DNA of 5,213 nt, from NCBI GenBank assembly GCA_017997825.1, contig JAGOEH010000218.1:1-5213 (forward strand). Reading direction: 5' to 3'. Below, one piece after another: positions 1 through 5,213 of this stretch. The translations under genes and the position numbers were made by a program. The stretch's first letter is position 1. Every line of letters starts with the position of its first letter. Under the pieces are notes generated by a model. It was not told where the DNA came from. It searched no databases and was given only the letters and a program-made list of their open reading frames with translations. This DNA is from Candidatus Delongbacteria bacterium (GTDB lineage: Bacteria > JAGOEH01).

Positions 1-81
1 GTCCACAATATCGGAGCCGGTCAGGTCGTAGAGGATTGCCTTTTTTCCAATAAAATCATCGGGCATTACCGCTATCCATGA
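1..81 (+). CDS. DUF1287 domain protein, C-terminal fragment (5' end outside window)
   Basis: Frame 1 is open from the first base to a TGA at 79-81 and encodes the last 26 residues of a protein. The peptide contains VHNIGAG near its start and ends with IIGHYRYP. An HNIG-G motif, then an acidic-Asp/Cys-Leu-Phe segment, then a terminal GHYRY is how I remember the C-terminus of DUF1287 proteins, a family of exported or periplasmic proteins of unproven function with a fold thought to be NlpC/P60-like. The conserved His of HNIG is probably functional, but that is inference. Only the tail is visible, so signal peptide, length and start cannot be judged. It lies 137 bp upstream of the ACT gene on the same strand and could be the first gene of that cluster. 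The opposite strand also has a short open frame here (66 to 1), judged a shadow. Confidence 0.8.
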   Translation, partial: VHNIGAGQVVEDCLFSNKIIGHYRYP

Positions 82-179
82 TCATGCGGCTGACGATCAT
101 GTCGGAACAGCCCACCAAATTTGACAATCGGCCAACCACCACCCGAACGATTGAGCCGGGACTCCGGAATAATCAGCAT

Positions 180-192
180 GACTCATTGAGTC
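180..192. promoter_or_regulatory. Perfect 13-bp dyad upstream of the ACT gene (possible operator)
   Basis: GACTCA-T-TGAGTC is a perfect 6-bp inverted repeat around a single central base. It ends 11 bases before the AAAGGAG ribosome site of the ACT gene. One central base is too small for an RNA hairpin loop, so a DNA-level protein site is the more natural reading. No convincing promoter could be paired with it: a TTGACA at 121-126 has no acceptable -10 at normal spacing. Regulatory function is inferred from position and symmetry only. Confidence 0.35.
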
Positions 193-218
193 TCATAATG
201 AACAAAGGAGTTCTGAAC

Positions 219-605
219 ATGGAACTGCACATCCTGCCGGATTCCTATTCCATTTATCGATTTGATCCGGGTACACCTGTACCTTCATCTTGGTGGGTTG
301 AATCACCGTTTGTCAGCATTACCCGCACTCCGGACGAATTATCGGTGGTCTGCCGCAGCTGTAAAATCAGCGAATCCACCCGGGAGGAATCCGGCCGGCG
401 GTTGTTGAGGATTCGAGGCCCGCTGGATTTCAGCCTGACCGGGGTCATCAGCTCCCTCAGTCAGCCCCTGGCCGAAGCCGGCATCGCCATTTTTGTCATC
501 TCCACCTATGATACTGATTATCTCATGGTCAAACAGACTCAACTGGATCATGCCTGCCGTGTACTATCCGAAAAAGGACATACTATTGCCATCCTCAAAG
601 ATTAA
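219..605 (+). CDS. ACT domain-containing protein (COG3603 / ACT_7 type)
   Basis: A 128-residue protein, the usual size of small stand-alone ACT proteins of the COG3603 (CASTOR/ACT_7) group. The diagnostic block is at residues 64-104: RIRGPLDFSLTGV, then SLSQPLAEAGI and FVISTYDTDYLMVK, the strand-helix-strand core of an ACT fold. An N-terminal half (about 2-50, with SITRTPDELSVVC at 33-45) probably forms the paired ACT-like unit. ACT domains bind small ligands, often amino acids; the ligand and partner here are unknown. No signal peptide, so cytoplasmic. The frame is open back to an ATG at 78, but the start at 219 is chosen because AAAGGAG lies at 204-210 with an 8-base spacer and the protein then begins as the family usually does (MELHILPD). 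The DUF3089 gene follows after 22 bp, so the two are probably cotranscribed. Confidence 0.9.
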   Translation: MELHILPDSYSIYRFDPGTPVPSSWWVESPFVSITRTPDELSVVCRSCKISESTREESGRRLLRIRGPLDFSLTGVISSLSQPLAEAGIAIFVISTYDTDYLMVKQTQLDHACRVLSEKGHTIAILKD

Positions 606-627
606 TGACTCCAAGGGAAGGAATCCC

Positions 628-1653
628 ATGATCAAAAAGCCCCATCACATATCATCTCGGTCAGGTTTCAATCCATTTTTCCATATCATCCTGTCATTTC
701 TTTGGATGATAGTCCTTTGTTCAGGTTCAGTCCACCAATCCCCCGTTCCCGATCGGCCGGATTACAACAATACCAGCTACTGGGCTTACCGCGACAGCCT
801 GAATCTGAAAACCATTGATGTATTTTTTGTGTGTCCGACAGTTTATTCCGGCACCGACAGTTCCTGCAGTATGCCACTGAGCGATTCGATCTCGCGGGCA
901 AATTTCCTGGGAGCGATCAATATGGAAAAGGGGCTCTATGACCCGGTGGGAAACTTTTATGCCCCCTATTACCGCCAGGTCGGATTAAATGTTTATACCA
1001 TGGATTCAGTCAAAGCAGAACCCTGTTTTCAGATTGCCTATCAGGATATCCGAGCGGCTTTTCTTTATTATCTTGATCATTACAATCAGGGAAGACCGAT
1101 TATCCTGGCAGGATTCAGTCAGGGATCCGATATGCTGTTACGGTTGATGAAGGATATTTACCACCGCCCCGATCTTCAGCAGAAGCTGGTCGCGGCCTAT
1201 CTGATCGGGTGGAGGATCACTCCGGCCGATACCCTGGCCTATCCTCAATTGAAAACCGCCAAAACGGAAACCGATCTGGGAGTCATTGTCAGCTTTAATA
1301 CCGAGGCTATTGGAATCACCCGTTCCCTGATTGTGCCACATTATACCTTAGGCATCAACCCGCTCAACTGGCAGACAGGGAGCGCTGTGGCCGATCGGAG
1401 TCTAAATCGGGGGGCTGTTTTTACCAATTATTCCGGAACAATCGACCTGGAAATTCCTAATCTTACCGGAGCTTACCGGGACAGCCTGCGCGGAACCATC
1501 AAGGTTACCGATATCCGGCCGGAAGACTATCCGCCGATCATCTCACTTTTTGCCCCCGGAGAATATCATATCTATGATTACCTTTTCTTCTATCGTAATC
1601 TGCAGGATAATATTCGCAAACGGGCTGAACTTTATCTGGCTCTTCATCATTGA
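628..1653 (+). CDS. Secreted DUF3089 alpha/beta hydrolase
   Basis: A 341-residue protein of the DUF3089 family, predicted alpha/beta-hydrolase-fold serine hydrolases without an assigned substrate. The N-terminus has a basic start and a hydrophobic stretch at about 16-33, consistent with a Sec signal. Cys31 follows MIVL, a poor lipobox because of Leu at -1, so lipidation is doubtful. Family landmarks in order: DVFFVCPTVY (64-73), NFYAPYYRQ (109-117), AYQDIRAAFLYYL (137-149), the nucleophile elbow GFSQG (162-166, Ser164) after RPIILA, NPLNW (244-248), and a C-terminal HIYDYLFFYRNLQDN (314-328) whose His314 is the likely catalytic base. The acidic member is not identified. The frame is open back to 493, inside the ACT gene; the ATG at 628 is preferred because AAGGA at 618-622 precedes it and the signal peptide then begins correctly. 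No terminator is seen downstream. Confidence 0.88.
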   Translation: MIKKPHHISSRSGFNPFFHIILSFLWMIVLCSGSVHQSPVPDRPDYNNTSYWAYRDSLNLKTIDVFFVCPTVYSGTDSSCSMPLSDSISRANFLGAINMEKGLYDPVGNFYAPYYRQVGLNVYTMDSVKAEPCFQIAYQDIRAAFLYYLDHYNQGRPIILAGFSQGSDMLLRLMKDIYHRPDLQQKLVAAYLIGWRITPADTLAYPQLKTAKTETDLGVIVSFNTEAIGITRSLIVPHYTLGINPLNWQTGSAVADRSLNRGAVFTNYSGTIDLEIPNLTGAYRDSLRGTIKVTDIRPEDYPPIISLFAPGEYHIYDYLFFYRNLQDNIRKRAELYLALHH

Positions 1654-1795
1654 TCGTCCGGTATTCCAATTCAGTTAAAATTACCCGCTACCGACAGGCT
1701 CATACTGAACAACAAAGATTAATACTCAATGGCCGGCCGATTTATATCATCCCTTGATCCGATAACCCCCTCCTAATCTCACCTCAAGAAAAATA

Positions 1796-1824
1796 TTGAC
1801 AAATCAGAATATTTATATTATAGA
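1796..1824 (+). promoter_or_regulatory. Sigma70-like promoter for the NifX-like gene cluster
   Basis: A consensus TTGACA at 1796-1801 is followed after 17 bases by TATAGA at 1819-1824, which matches the -10 consensus at four of six positions. The spacer is very AT-rich. Initiation near 1831 would leave a leader of about 75 bases, containing a small possible hairpin (1858-1864 with 1869-1875, loop GGTT), before the AAGGAG at 1893-1898. This is the best promoter in the window and probably drives the NifX-like gene and, as no terminator intervenes, the esterase and membrane-protein genes. Prediction from sequence only. Confidence 0.6.
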
Positions 1825-1847
1825 TTGATATTATACCGATAAATCAG
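1801..1847. repeat. Paired short direct repeats across the promoter
   Basis: AAATCAG occurs at 1801-1807 and again at 1841-1847, 40 bases apart. Between them ATATTATA occurs at 1815-1822 and 1828-1835, 13 bases apart. The first copies lie in the promoter spacer/-10 and the second copies just after the expected start of transcription. They could be regulator-binding half-sites. The segment is AT-rich, so chance is a real alternative. Confidence 0.3.
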
Positions 1848-1904
1848 TTGCGATTATGTTGATGGGTTCGTCAATCTAGTTATATTTTCATCAAGGAGAT
1901 CGAC

Positions 1905-2249
1905 ATGAAAATCTGTATGCCGACCTTAGGAAACCTTGGATTATCCGAAAGTGTCCATGATCATTTCGGCAACGCTCCCTATATTGCGATTTATGATACG
2001 GCAACCCGGATACTAACCATTGTCAACAACAACCACCCGTATCATCAGCACGAGGATTGCCAGCCGTTGAGTCTTATCAGCCAGTACGATATCAAAGCTG
2101 TGTTGGCCAACACCATGGGCAATCGATCGATTCAAATCCTGAATAGCGGTGGAGTGAAGGTATACCGATCAAACGGAGAAACCCTACAGGAAGCCATCAG
2201 GCAATTTGAGGCCAATCAGTTGCAGGAACTGATTTCCAATAATAGCTGA
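1905..2249 (+). CDS. NifX/NifB-like dinitrogenase Fe-Mo cofactor domain protein
   Basis: A 114-residue single-domain protein of the Nitro_FeMo-Co family (NifX, NafY core, C-terminus of NifB, archaeal MTH1175-like). It starts MKICMPT, then has SESVHDHFGNAPYIAIYD (14-31) with the typical HFG (20-22). A His/Cys-containing segment HQHEDCQP (47-54) sits where relatives carry a Cys-Pro or His-Gly-Cys motif. KAVLANTMGNRSIQIL (64-79) and GGVKVY (82-87) match the second half of the fold. The C-terminal 25 residues are probably helical. In nitrogen fixers such domains carry metal clusters; stand-alone versions are widespread in organisms without nitrogenase and mostly uncharacterised. No nif genes are visible here. 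His47, His49 and Cys52 are candidate ligands by inference. ATG at 1905 has a strong AAGGAG six bases upstream and its own promoter. The esterase gene follows after 42 bp. Confidence 0.88.
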   Translation: MKICMPTLGNLGLSESVHDHFGNAPYIAIYDTATRILTIVNNNHPYHQHEDCQPLSLISQYDIKAVLANTMGNRSIQILNSGGVKVYRSNGETLQEAIRQFEANQLQELISNNS

Positions 2250-2291
2250 TGGGATTGCTTTTTAAAATCAGCCAATCGATGGAGGCACTCC

Positions 2292-3461
2292 ATGAGAATA
2301 CTAAGACTTGTTGCGTTATTGATTGTATTCGGATGGATCGGACTGACGAAGGCTCAGGTTCACGTCAATGATTATGCAATCGGGAAACGGATTACCTTCC
2401 AGTCTCAGGTCTTGGATGAATCAAGGGATCTGCTGATTCATCTCCCTCCCGGTTATACCACTACGACTCAACGCTATCCGGTTCTTTATCTATTGGACGG
2501 GGAAACCCATTTTGTTCATGCCTGCGGGAGCGTCGACATTCTGACCAACAGCGGGATAATTCCCCCGATCATCATCGTTGGGATCGTCAATCGAAACCGC
2601 AATCGTGATTTCACACCGGTTGAAGTGAAACGAATCCCTAATAGCGGTCAATACAATAAATTCTGCCGATTTATTCGTCAGGAGGTCTTTCCATATATTG
2701 AAACCACCTATCGGACTGAGCCGTATCGGATCCTAGAGGGTCATTCTCTGGGAGGCATGTTTTCGATTCACAATCTTTTTAGCGAACCCTGGATGTTTCA
2801 AGCTCATCTGGCCATCAGCCCGGCGCTTGGATATGCCGACGGGTATGTTGTCAACAACCTGATCAGTCAGTCCCCCCACAAGCTCGTTTTCAATAATCAT
2901 TTGCTGGCTGTGAGCGTTGGCGATGAACCTGGTTATTATCCGCTGATCGATTCACTTTCCGCTATCATACAAAACCGCCAACCTCAGAAACTTGACTACC
3001 GGTATCAGCATTACAGCGGAGAAACACATGGTTCGGTTCCGGTCGTCAGCCTATACGATGGACTGAAATGGGTATTCAAAGGCTGGAGTATTCCGGATTC
3101 GATTGCCGAACAGGGATTACCGGCCATCAAACAGTATCATCAAAGCCAATTTACGGAACGGTTGGGATTATCCGCCGCCATTCCGGAACCTATATTGAAT
3201 CGGATTGGATATCAACTGATAGGGAACAATAAACTCCAATCGGCTCTGGATGTTTTTGCTTACAATATCGAGCTTTATCCCGGCTCGGCCAATGTCTATG
3301 ACAGCTATGGAGAGGGATTGGAACAGGCCGGACGCCTCAAGGAAGCCTTGGATAACTATCGAAAAGCGGTGAGTGTGGGAGAAATCAATCATGATCCCAA
3401 TCTTCCGATCTATCGGCAGCATCAGGAAGCACTCAAAATAAAAAAAGGATTAAAGGAGTAA
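2292..3461 (+). CDS. Secreted esterase (esterase D/Fes-like alpha/beta hydrolase) with C-terminal TPR-like tail
   Basis: A 389-residue exported protein. Residues 1-22 form a signal peptide (MRILR, hydrophobic core, cleavage probably after TKA or AQ). The catalytic domain (about 25-265) is of the putative esterase family PF00756 (Fes, IroE, esterase D): RDLLIHLPPGY (45-55), YPVLYLLDG (62-70), GIVNRNRNRDFTP (97-109), the nucleophile elbow GHSLGG (150-155, Ser152), LAISPALG (173-180), and GETHGSVP (243-250) with probable catalytic His246. The acid is probably Asp211 or Glu212 in SVGDE. Residues about 302-362 resemble one to two tetratricopeptide units, the clearest being SANVYDSYGEGLEQAGRLKE and the following ALDNYRKAV. 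Substrate unknown; relatives cleave esters ranging from siderophore lactones to acyl groups, so no specific one is assigned. TGGAGG at 2280-2285 fixes the start. The next gene begins 4 bp after the stop. Confidence 0.88.
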   Translation: MRILRLVALLIVFGWIGLTKAQVHVNDYAIGKRITFQSQVLDESRDLLIHLPPGYTTTTQRYPVLYLLDGETHFVHACGSVDILTNSGIIPPIIIVGIVNRNRNRDFTPVEVKRIPNSGQYNKFCRFIRQEVFPYIETTYRTEPYRILEGHSLGGMFSIHNLFSEPWMFQAHLAISPALGYADGYVVNNLISQSPHKLVFNNHLLAVSVGDEPGYYPLIDSLSAIIQNRQPQKLDYRYQHYSGETHGSVPVVSLYDGLKWVFKGWSIPDSIAEQGLPAIKQYHQSQFTERLGLSAAIPEPILNRIGYQLIGNNKLQSALDVFAYNIELYPGSANVYDSYGEGLEQAGRLKEALDNYRKAVSVGEINHDPNLPIYRQHQEALKIKKGLKE

Positions 3462-3465
3462 ACCG

Positions 3466-3978
3466 ATGCAGAAAAGGAAACGGGATTTTGTGCTGTTTAG
3501 CATGGCGATTCTCCTGATTATGGTCATGGTTTGGGCGATCACCCATCAGAGTCTGTGGGGTGAAATCCGGCCCTATACCGCTTCGCTGGAACGGATGATT
3601 CGAATCCGATGGATTGTTTCGCTGATTGTCCTGACCGCCATCAGTATCATCACCCTGTTCTGGATCCCGGTCAAATTAGCCCGAATCAATCGAGCCGCCT
3701 ATTTTAAAGAAACCCTTTTCTGTGCTTTTGCATCGCTGGTTTACTTTGGGGTAGACCGTTTCATGAATTATCTGGATCAGGCCTATACCATGATTTACAT
3801 GCTGGTGATCTATCTGGCCTCATCCATTATTATCTCCCTGGTATTGCTCTATATCTCGAGAACGGTCAGTGATAAATCCGGCAAGTACCGGACGGCTCTG
3901 GCCGGAAGTATCGCGGGAGGAATTCTGTTCGGCCTGCTGTTGGAATTCATCAAGCGAAGCCGCCTGTTTTTTATGTAA
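3466..3978 (+). CDS. Multi-pass membrane protein of unknown function
   Basis: A 170-residue hydrophobic protein; I do not recognise its family. It starts with a basic MQKRKRD, then has likely membrane segments at about 8-26, 48-67, 107-131 and 142-161, with a possible weaker segment at 82-97. The last one is glycine-rich (AGSIAGGILFGLLLEF), and the protein ends in basic/aromatic residues after KRSR. No enzyme motif is visible. Its ribosome site AAAGGAG (3452-3458) lies within the last codons of the esterase gene, directly before that gene's TAA, and the start is 4 bp past the stop. This arrangement suggests translational coupling and a job linked to the secreted esterase, though the link is inferred from position alone. 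Confidence 0.85.
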   Translation: MQKRKRDFVLFSMAILLIMVMVWAITHQSLWGEIRPYTASLERMIRIRWIVSLIVLTAISIITLFWIPVKLARINRAAYFKETLFCAFASLVYFGVDRFMNYLDQAYTMIYMLVIYLASSIIISLVLLYISRTVSDKSGKYRTALAGSIAGGILFGLLLEFIKRSRLFFM

Positions 3979-4108
3979 TCCCCGGCCTGCTCGAAGCGGC
4001 AGCACTCAACCCCGATCTTAGCCCTTCGGGCAATCACAAGTTATCATTGACCCTGCTAACCTTTACCGAGGAAATGCCACCACTCTCAGCCGATGATTGG
4101 AATCGATC

Positions 4109-4939
4109 ATGAGAAAAATACCGATAACCTGTTCCATTGGAATGCTTCGCAACACCATACTGATACTGCTGCTGATGATGCCCTCCATTCCGGCCGGGGA
4201 TATCCGGATTGTGTCCCCATACCTGGGATCGATCACCGACTGCTATATCAATCGGGATCGGAATCTTGATTTAGAGGATCATTCATGGATGAAAGGCTTG
4301 TTTTTCCAATGGGTCAGTCCCAACCGCTATCAATGGAATACCTTTATTTATCAATCATCGGATATCAATTACAGTACCATCTGGGGCGGACATTTTATTC
4401 TTGACTCGTATTGGAAGCCCGGTCATCGCGGCCGCTGGGTGGCTGGAATCGGTGCCGAGTATCTGAGAATCCGGATGGATGCCGACAGCAGCCTGATACC
4501 TCTGAAGAATTTTGAACTCACCAATCATCTTTACATTCCCTACCTGCGTTTTGGTTATTGTTATCAATTCAATCGCCCTCATCTCATCATCTCGATTCTG
4601 CCGTGGGGCGGCATCGAGTATCAAGGGACCCGGGGCGATCTGGATCTGTCGATCGATCCTCCCGGCCCGGCCCCCCTTAGTACCGTATCACAGGATCTAT
4701 CCGATGACCGTTGGCTGGGAATAGCCGGACTCAATCTGAATCTGAGGCTCTTTCATATGGTGGAGGTGGAAGGAAAATATAACGGCGCTTTTGATGCCGA
4801 TGATTATTATTCCACAGTTTCCGCTATGCTGAACTTGTTTTTTACCCGCTCCTGGGGAGTATCCTATCGGTTCAAGTCGATGGAATTAAGCAAGGGGTCC
4901 GATCGATATCATATTTTGGGACTGGCCTGGGTGTTTTAG
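4109..4939 (+). CDS. Predicted outer-membrane beta-barrel protein
   Basis: A 276-residue protein with an N-terminal signal peptide (basic start, ILILLLMM core, likely cleavage after SIPA or PAG, about residue 29-30). The mature part lacks hydrophobic helices and is rich in alternating aromatic/polar stretches such as GLFFQWVSPNRYQWNTFIY (63-81), WVAGIGAEYLRIRM (110-123), LYIPYLRFGYCYQF (141-154) and MLNLFFTRSWGVSYRFKSM (240-258). The last residues, HILGLAWVF, end in Phe, the usual C-terminal signal for barrel insertion. Size suggests roughly 8-12 strands; no named family is recognised and it may be a porin-like or structural protein. The frame is open from a TTG at 4097, but ATG at 4109 with GGAA six bases upstream is more likely. 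A later ATG at 4142 would also give a good signal peptide. No obvious promoter is seen in the 130-bp gap before it. Confidence 0.75.
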   Translation: MRKIPITCSIGMLRNTILILLLMMPSIPAGDIRIVSPYLGSITDCYINRDRNLDLEDHSWMKGLFFQWVSPNRYQWNTFIYQSSDINYSTIWGGHFILDSYWKPGHRGRWVAGIGAEYLRIRMDADSSLIPLKNFELTNHLYIPYLRFGYCYQFNRPHLIISILPWGGIEYQGTRGDLDLSIDPPGPAPLSTVSQDLSDDRWLGIAGLNLNLRLFHMVEVEGKYNGAFDADDYYSTVSAMLNLFFTRSWGVSYRFKSMELSKGSDRYHILGLAWVF

Positions 4940-4982
4940 CCTCTCCCATCGTTCCGCCTTATATTTTATTTTCGCTGTGCGA

Positions 4983-5155
4983 TGTCATATAATGATATGC
5001 TTCTTAGACAGTTTTTGCCGGTCAGGGCAGTACTTTGTCATAGCTCCCTTCAGGTTCGGGGCCACGCCGACACCCTTGTCGGTCGATTGACAGTTCCTTC
5101 CGTCGGGTCTGTAGAGGACTTGAACCTCCACGTAGGTGAGCCCTGCCGGGCACAT
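4983..5155 (-). mobile_element. Truncated group II (IIC-like) intron, 5' part of domain I only
   Basis: Read on the minus strand from about 5155, the sequence matches in order what I remember of domain I of the Oceanobacillus iheyensis group IIC intron. The shared blocks are a GTGCCCGGCA start, a hairpin GTGGAGG/CCTCTAC around TTCAAGT (5131-5111), a GGAAGGAACTGTC block, CAAGGGTGTC (5079-5070) followed by GTGGC, then CCTGAAGGGAGC (5054-5043), and ACAAAGTACTGCCCTGA. Visible pairings are 5067-5072 with 5077-5082, and a closing helix of 5140-5149 with 5018-5028 (10 bp with one bulged base). No distal domain I, domains II-VI or reverse-transcriptase ORF follows: the barrel gene's 3' end lies about 44 bp past the left edge. 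It cannot self-splice or move by itself. The left edge is approximate, the match fading between about 5000 and 4983. The terminator just 5' of it fits the IIC target preference. Identification is from memory, without alignment. Confidence 0.82.
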
Positions 5156-5157
5156 AC

Positions 5158-5201
5158 AATAAAAAAAGCCCGGAGATCAACCGAGGTTAATTTCCGGGCT
5201 T
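5158..5201 (-). terminator. Rho-independent terminator of a minus-strand gene beyond the window
   Basis: A 9-bp perfect inverted repeat (5166-5174 with 5193-5201, AAGCCCGGA/TCCGGGCTT) reads on the minus strand into a run of seven T, then ATT. The 18-base loop contains its own short stem, AACC/GGTT at 5179-5182 and 5185-5188. There is no T-run on the + side, so it acts on transcripts entering from the right, and the gene it serves is outside the window. It lies directly 5' of the intron remnant and probably formed the insertion target. Confidence 0.85.
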
Positions 5202-5213
5202 CGAATAGGTTTG

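Noticed and set aside
1-66. Minus-strand open frame from an ATG at 66-64 running off the window (MPDDFIGKKAILYDL...)
   Set aside because: It looks plausible on its own, but the + strand frame over the same bases ends with a recognisable DUF1287 C-terminus (HNIG...GHYRY), so the minus frame is a shadow.
121-149. TTGACA at 121-126 as a -35 box for the ACT gene
   Set aside because: The sequence at the right spacing (144-149, CGAACG) does not resemble a -10 box.
78-218. N-terminal extension of the ACT protein from the ATG at 78
   Set aside because: No ribosome site, unlike the family N-terminus, and it overlaps the DUF1287 stop; the ATG at 219 has AAAGGAG at good spacing.
1670-1709. TTCAGT/ACTGAA inverted repeat after the DUF3089 gene
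   Set aside because: Only 6 bp with a 28-base loop and no T-run; expected by chance.
4021-4031. GCCC-TTC-GGGC hairpin after the membrane-protein gene as a terminator
   Set aside because: The stem is only 4 bp and is followed by CAATCACAAG, with no T-run.
4355-4724. Overlapping open frames on both strands inside the barrel gene
   Set aside because: They lack ribosome sites and family resemblance, and the barrel frame has a signal peptide and a terminal Phe; they are shadows.
4986-4999. CATAT-AATG-ATATG hairpin as the + strand terminator of the barrel gene
   Set aside because: A weak 5-bp AT stem without a T-run; more likely part of, or next to, the degraded edge of the intron remnant.
5111-5131. 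Possible tRNA T-arm on the minus strand (GGTTCAAGTCC)
   Set aside because: The hairpin resembles a T-arm, but no anticodon arm, D-arm or acceptor stem fits around it; surrounding blocks match group II intron domain I.

Overview
The window is a compact stretch of bacterial DNA of roughly balanced base composition. All recognisable protein genes are on the + strand. Every complete gene has an ATG start, most with a clear Shine-Dalgarno site. A sigma70-like promoter, several exported proteins and a beta-barrel protein ending in an aromatic residue point to a Gram-negative (two-membrane) bacterium. No gene here fixes the phylum; an environmental lineage of the FCB type is a guess.

Layout. Bases 1-81 are the C-terminal end of a DUF1287 protein cut by the window edge. 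After a 137-bp gap with a perfect 13-bp dyad comes a tight pair: an ACT-domain protein of the COG3603/ACT_7 type (219-605) and a secreted DUF3089 alpha/beta hydrolase (628-1653). A 251-bp, partly AT-rich gap holds the best promoter of the window and short direct repeats. It leads into a second cluster: a small stand-alone NifX/NifB-like (dinitrogenase Fe-Mo cofactor domain) protein (1905-2249), a secreted esterase with a C-terminal TPR-like tail (2292-3461), and an unrecognised multi-pass membrane protein (3466-3978) whose ribosome site lies inside the end of the esterase gene. A further 130 bp downstream is a signal-peptide-bearing predicted outer-membrane beta-barrel protein (4109-4939).

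The right end is different. The minus strand from about 5155 down to about 4983 reads as the 5' part of domain I of a group II intron, most like the group IIC class. No other intron domains and no reverse transcriptase follow: the remnant stops a few tens of bases before the convergent barrel gene. Immediately 5' of it on the same strand is a rho-independent terminator (5158-5201) for a gene lying beyond the window. Insertion just after a terminator hairpin is the known target preference of group IIC introns, so hairpin and remnant support each other.

How the genes work together is mostly unknown. Three or four products are exported or membrane-bound, and two are unrelated secreted serine hydrolases, which suggests an envelope or extracellular ester-cleaving theme. 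The two small proteins (ACT and NifX-like) look like cytoplasmic ligand-binding or cofactor-binding proteins. The most notable item is the truncated group IIC intron; no complete new defence or mobile system is visible.
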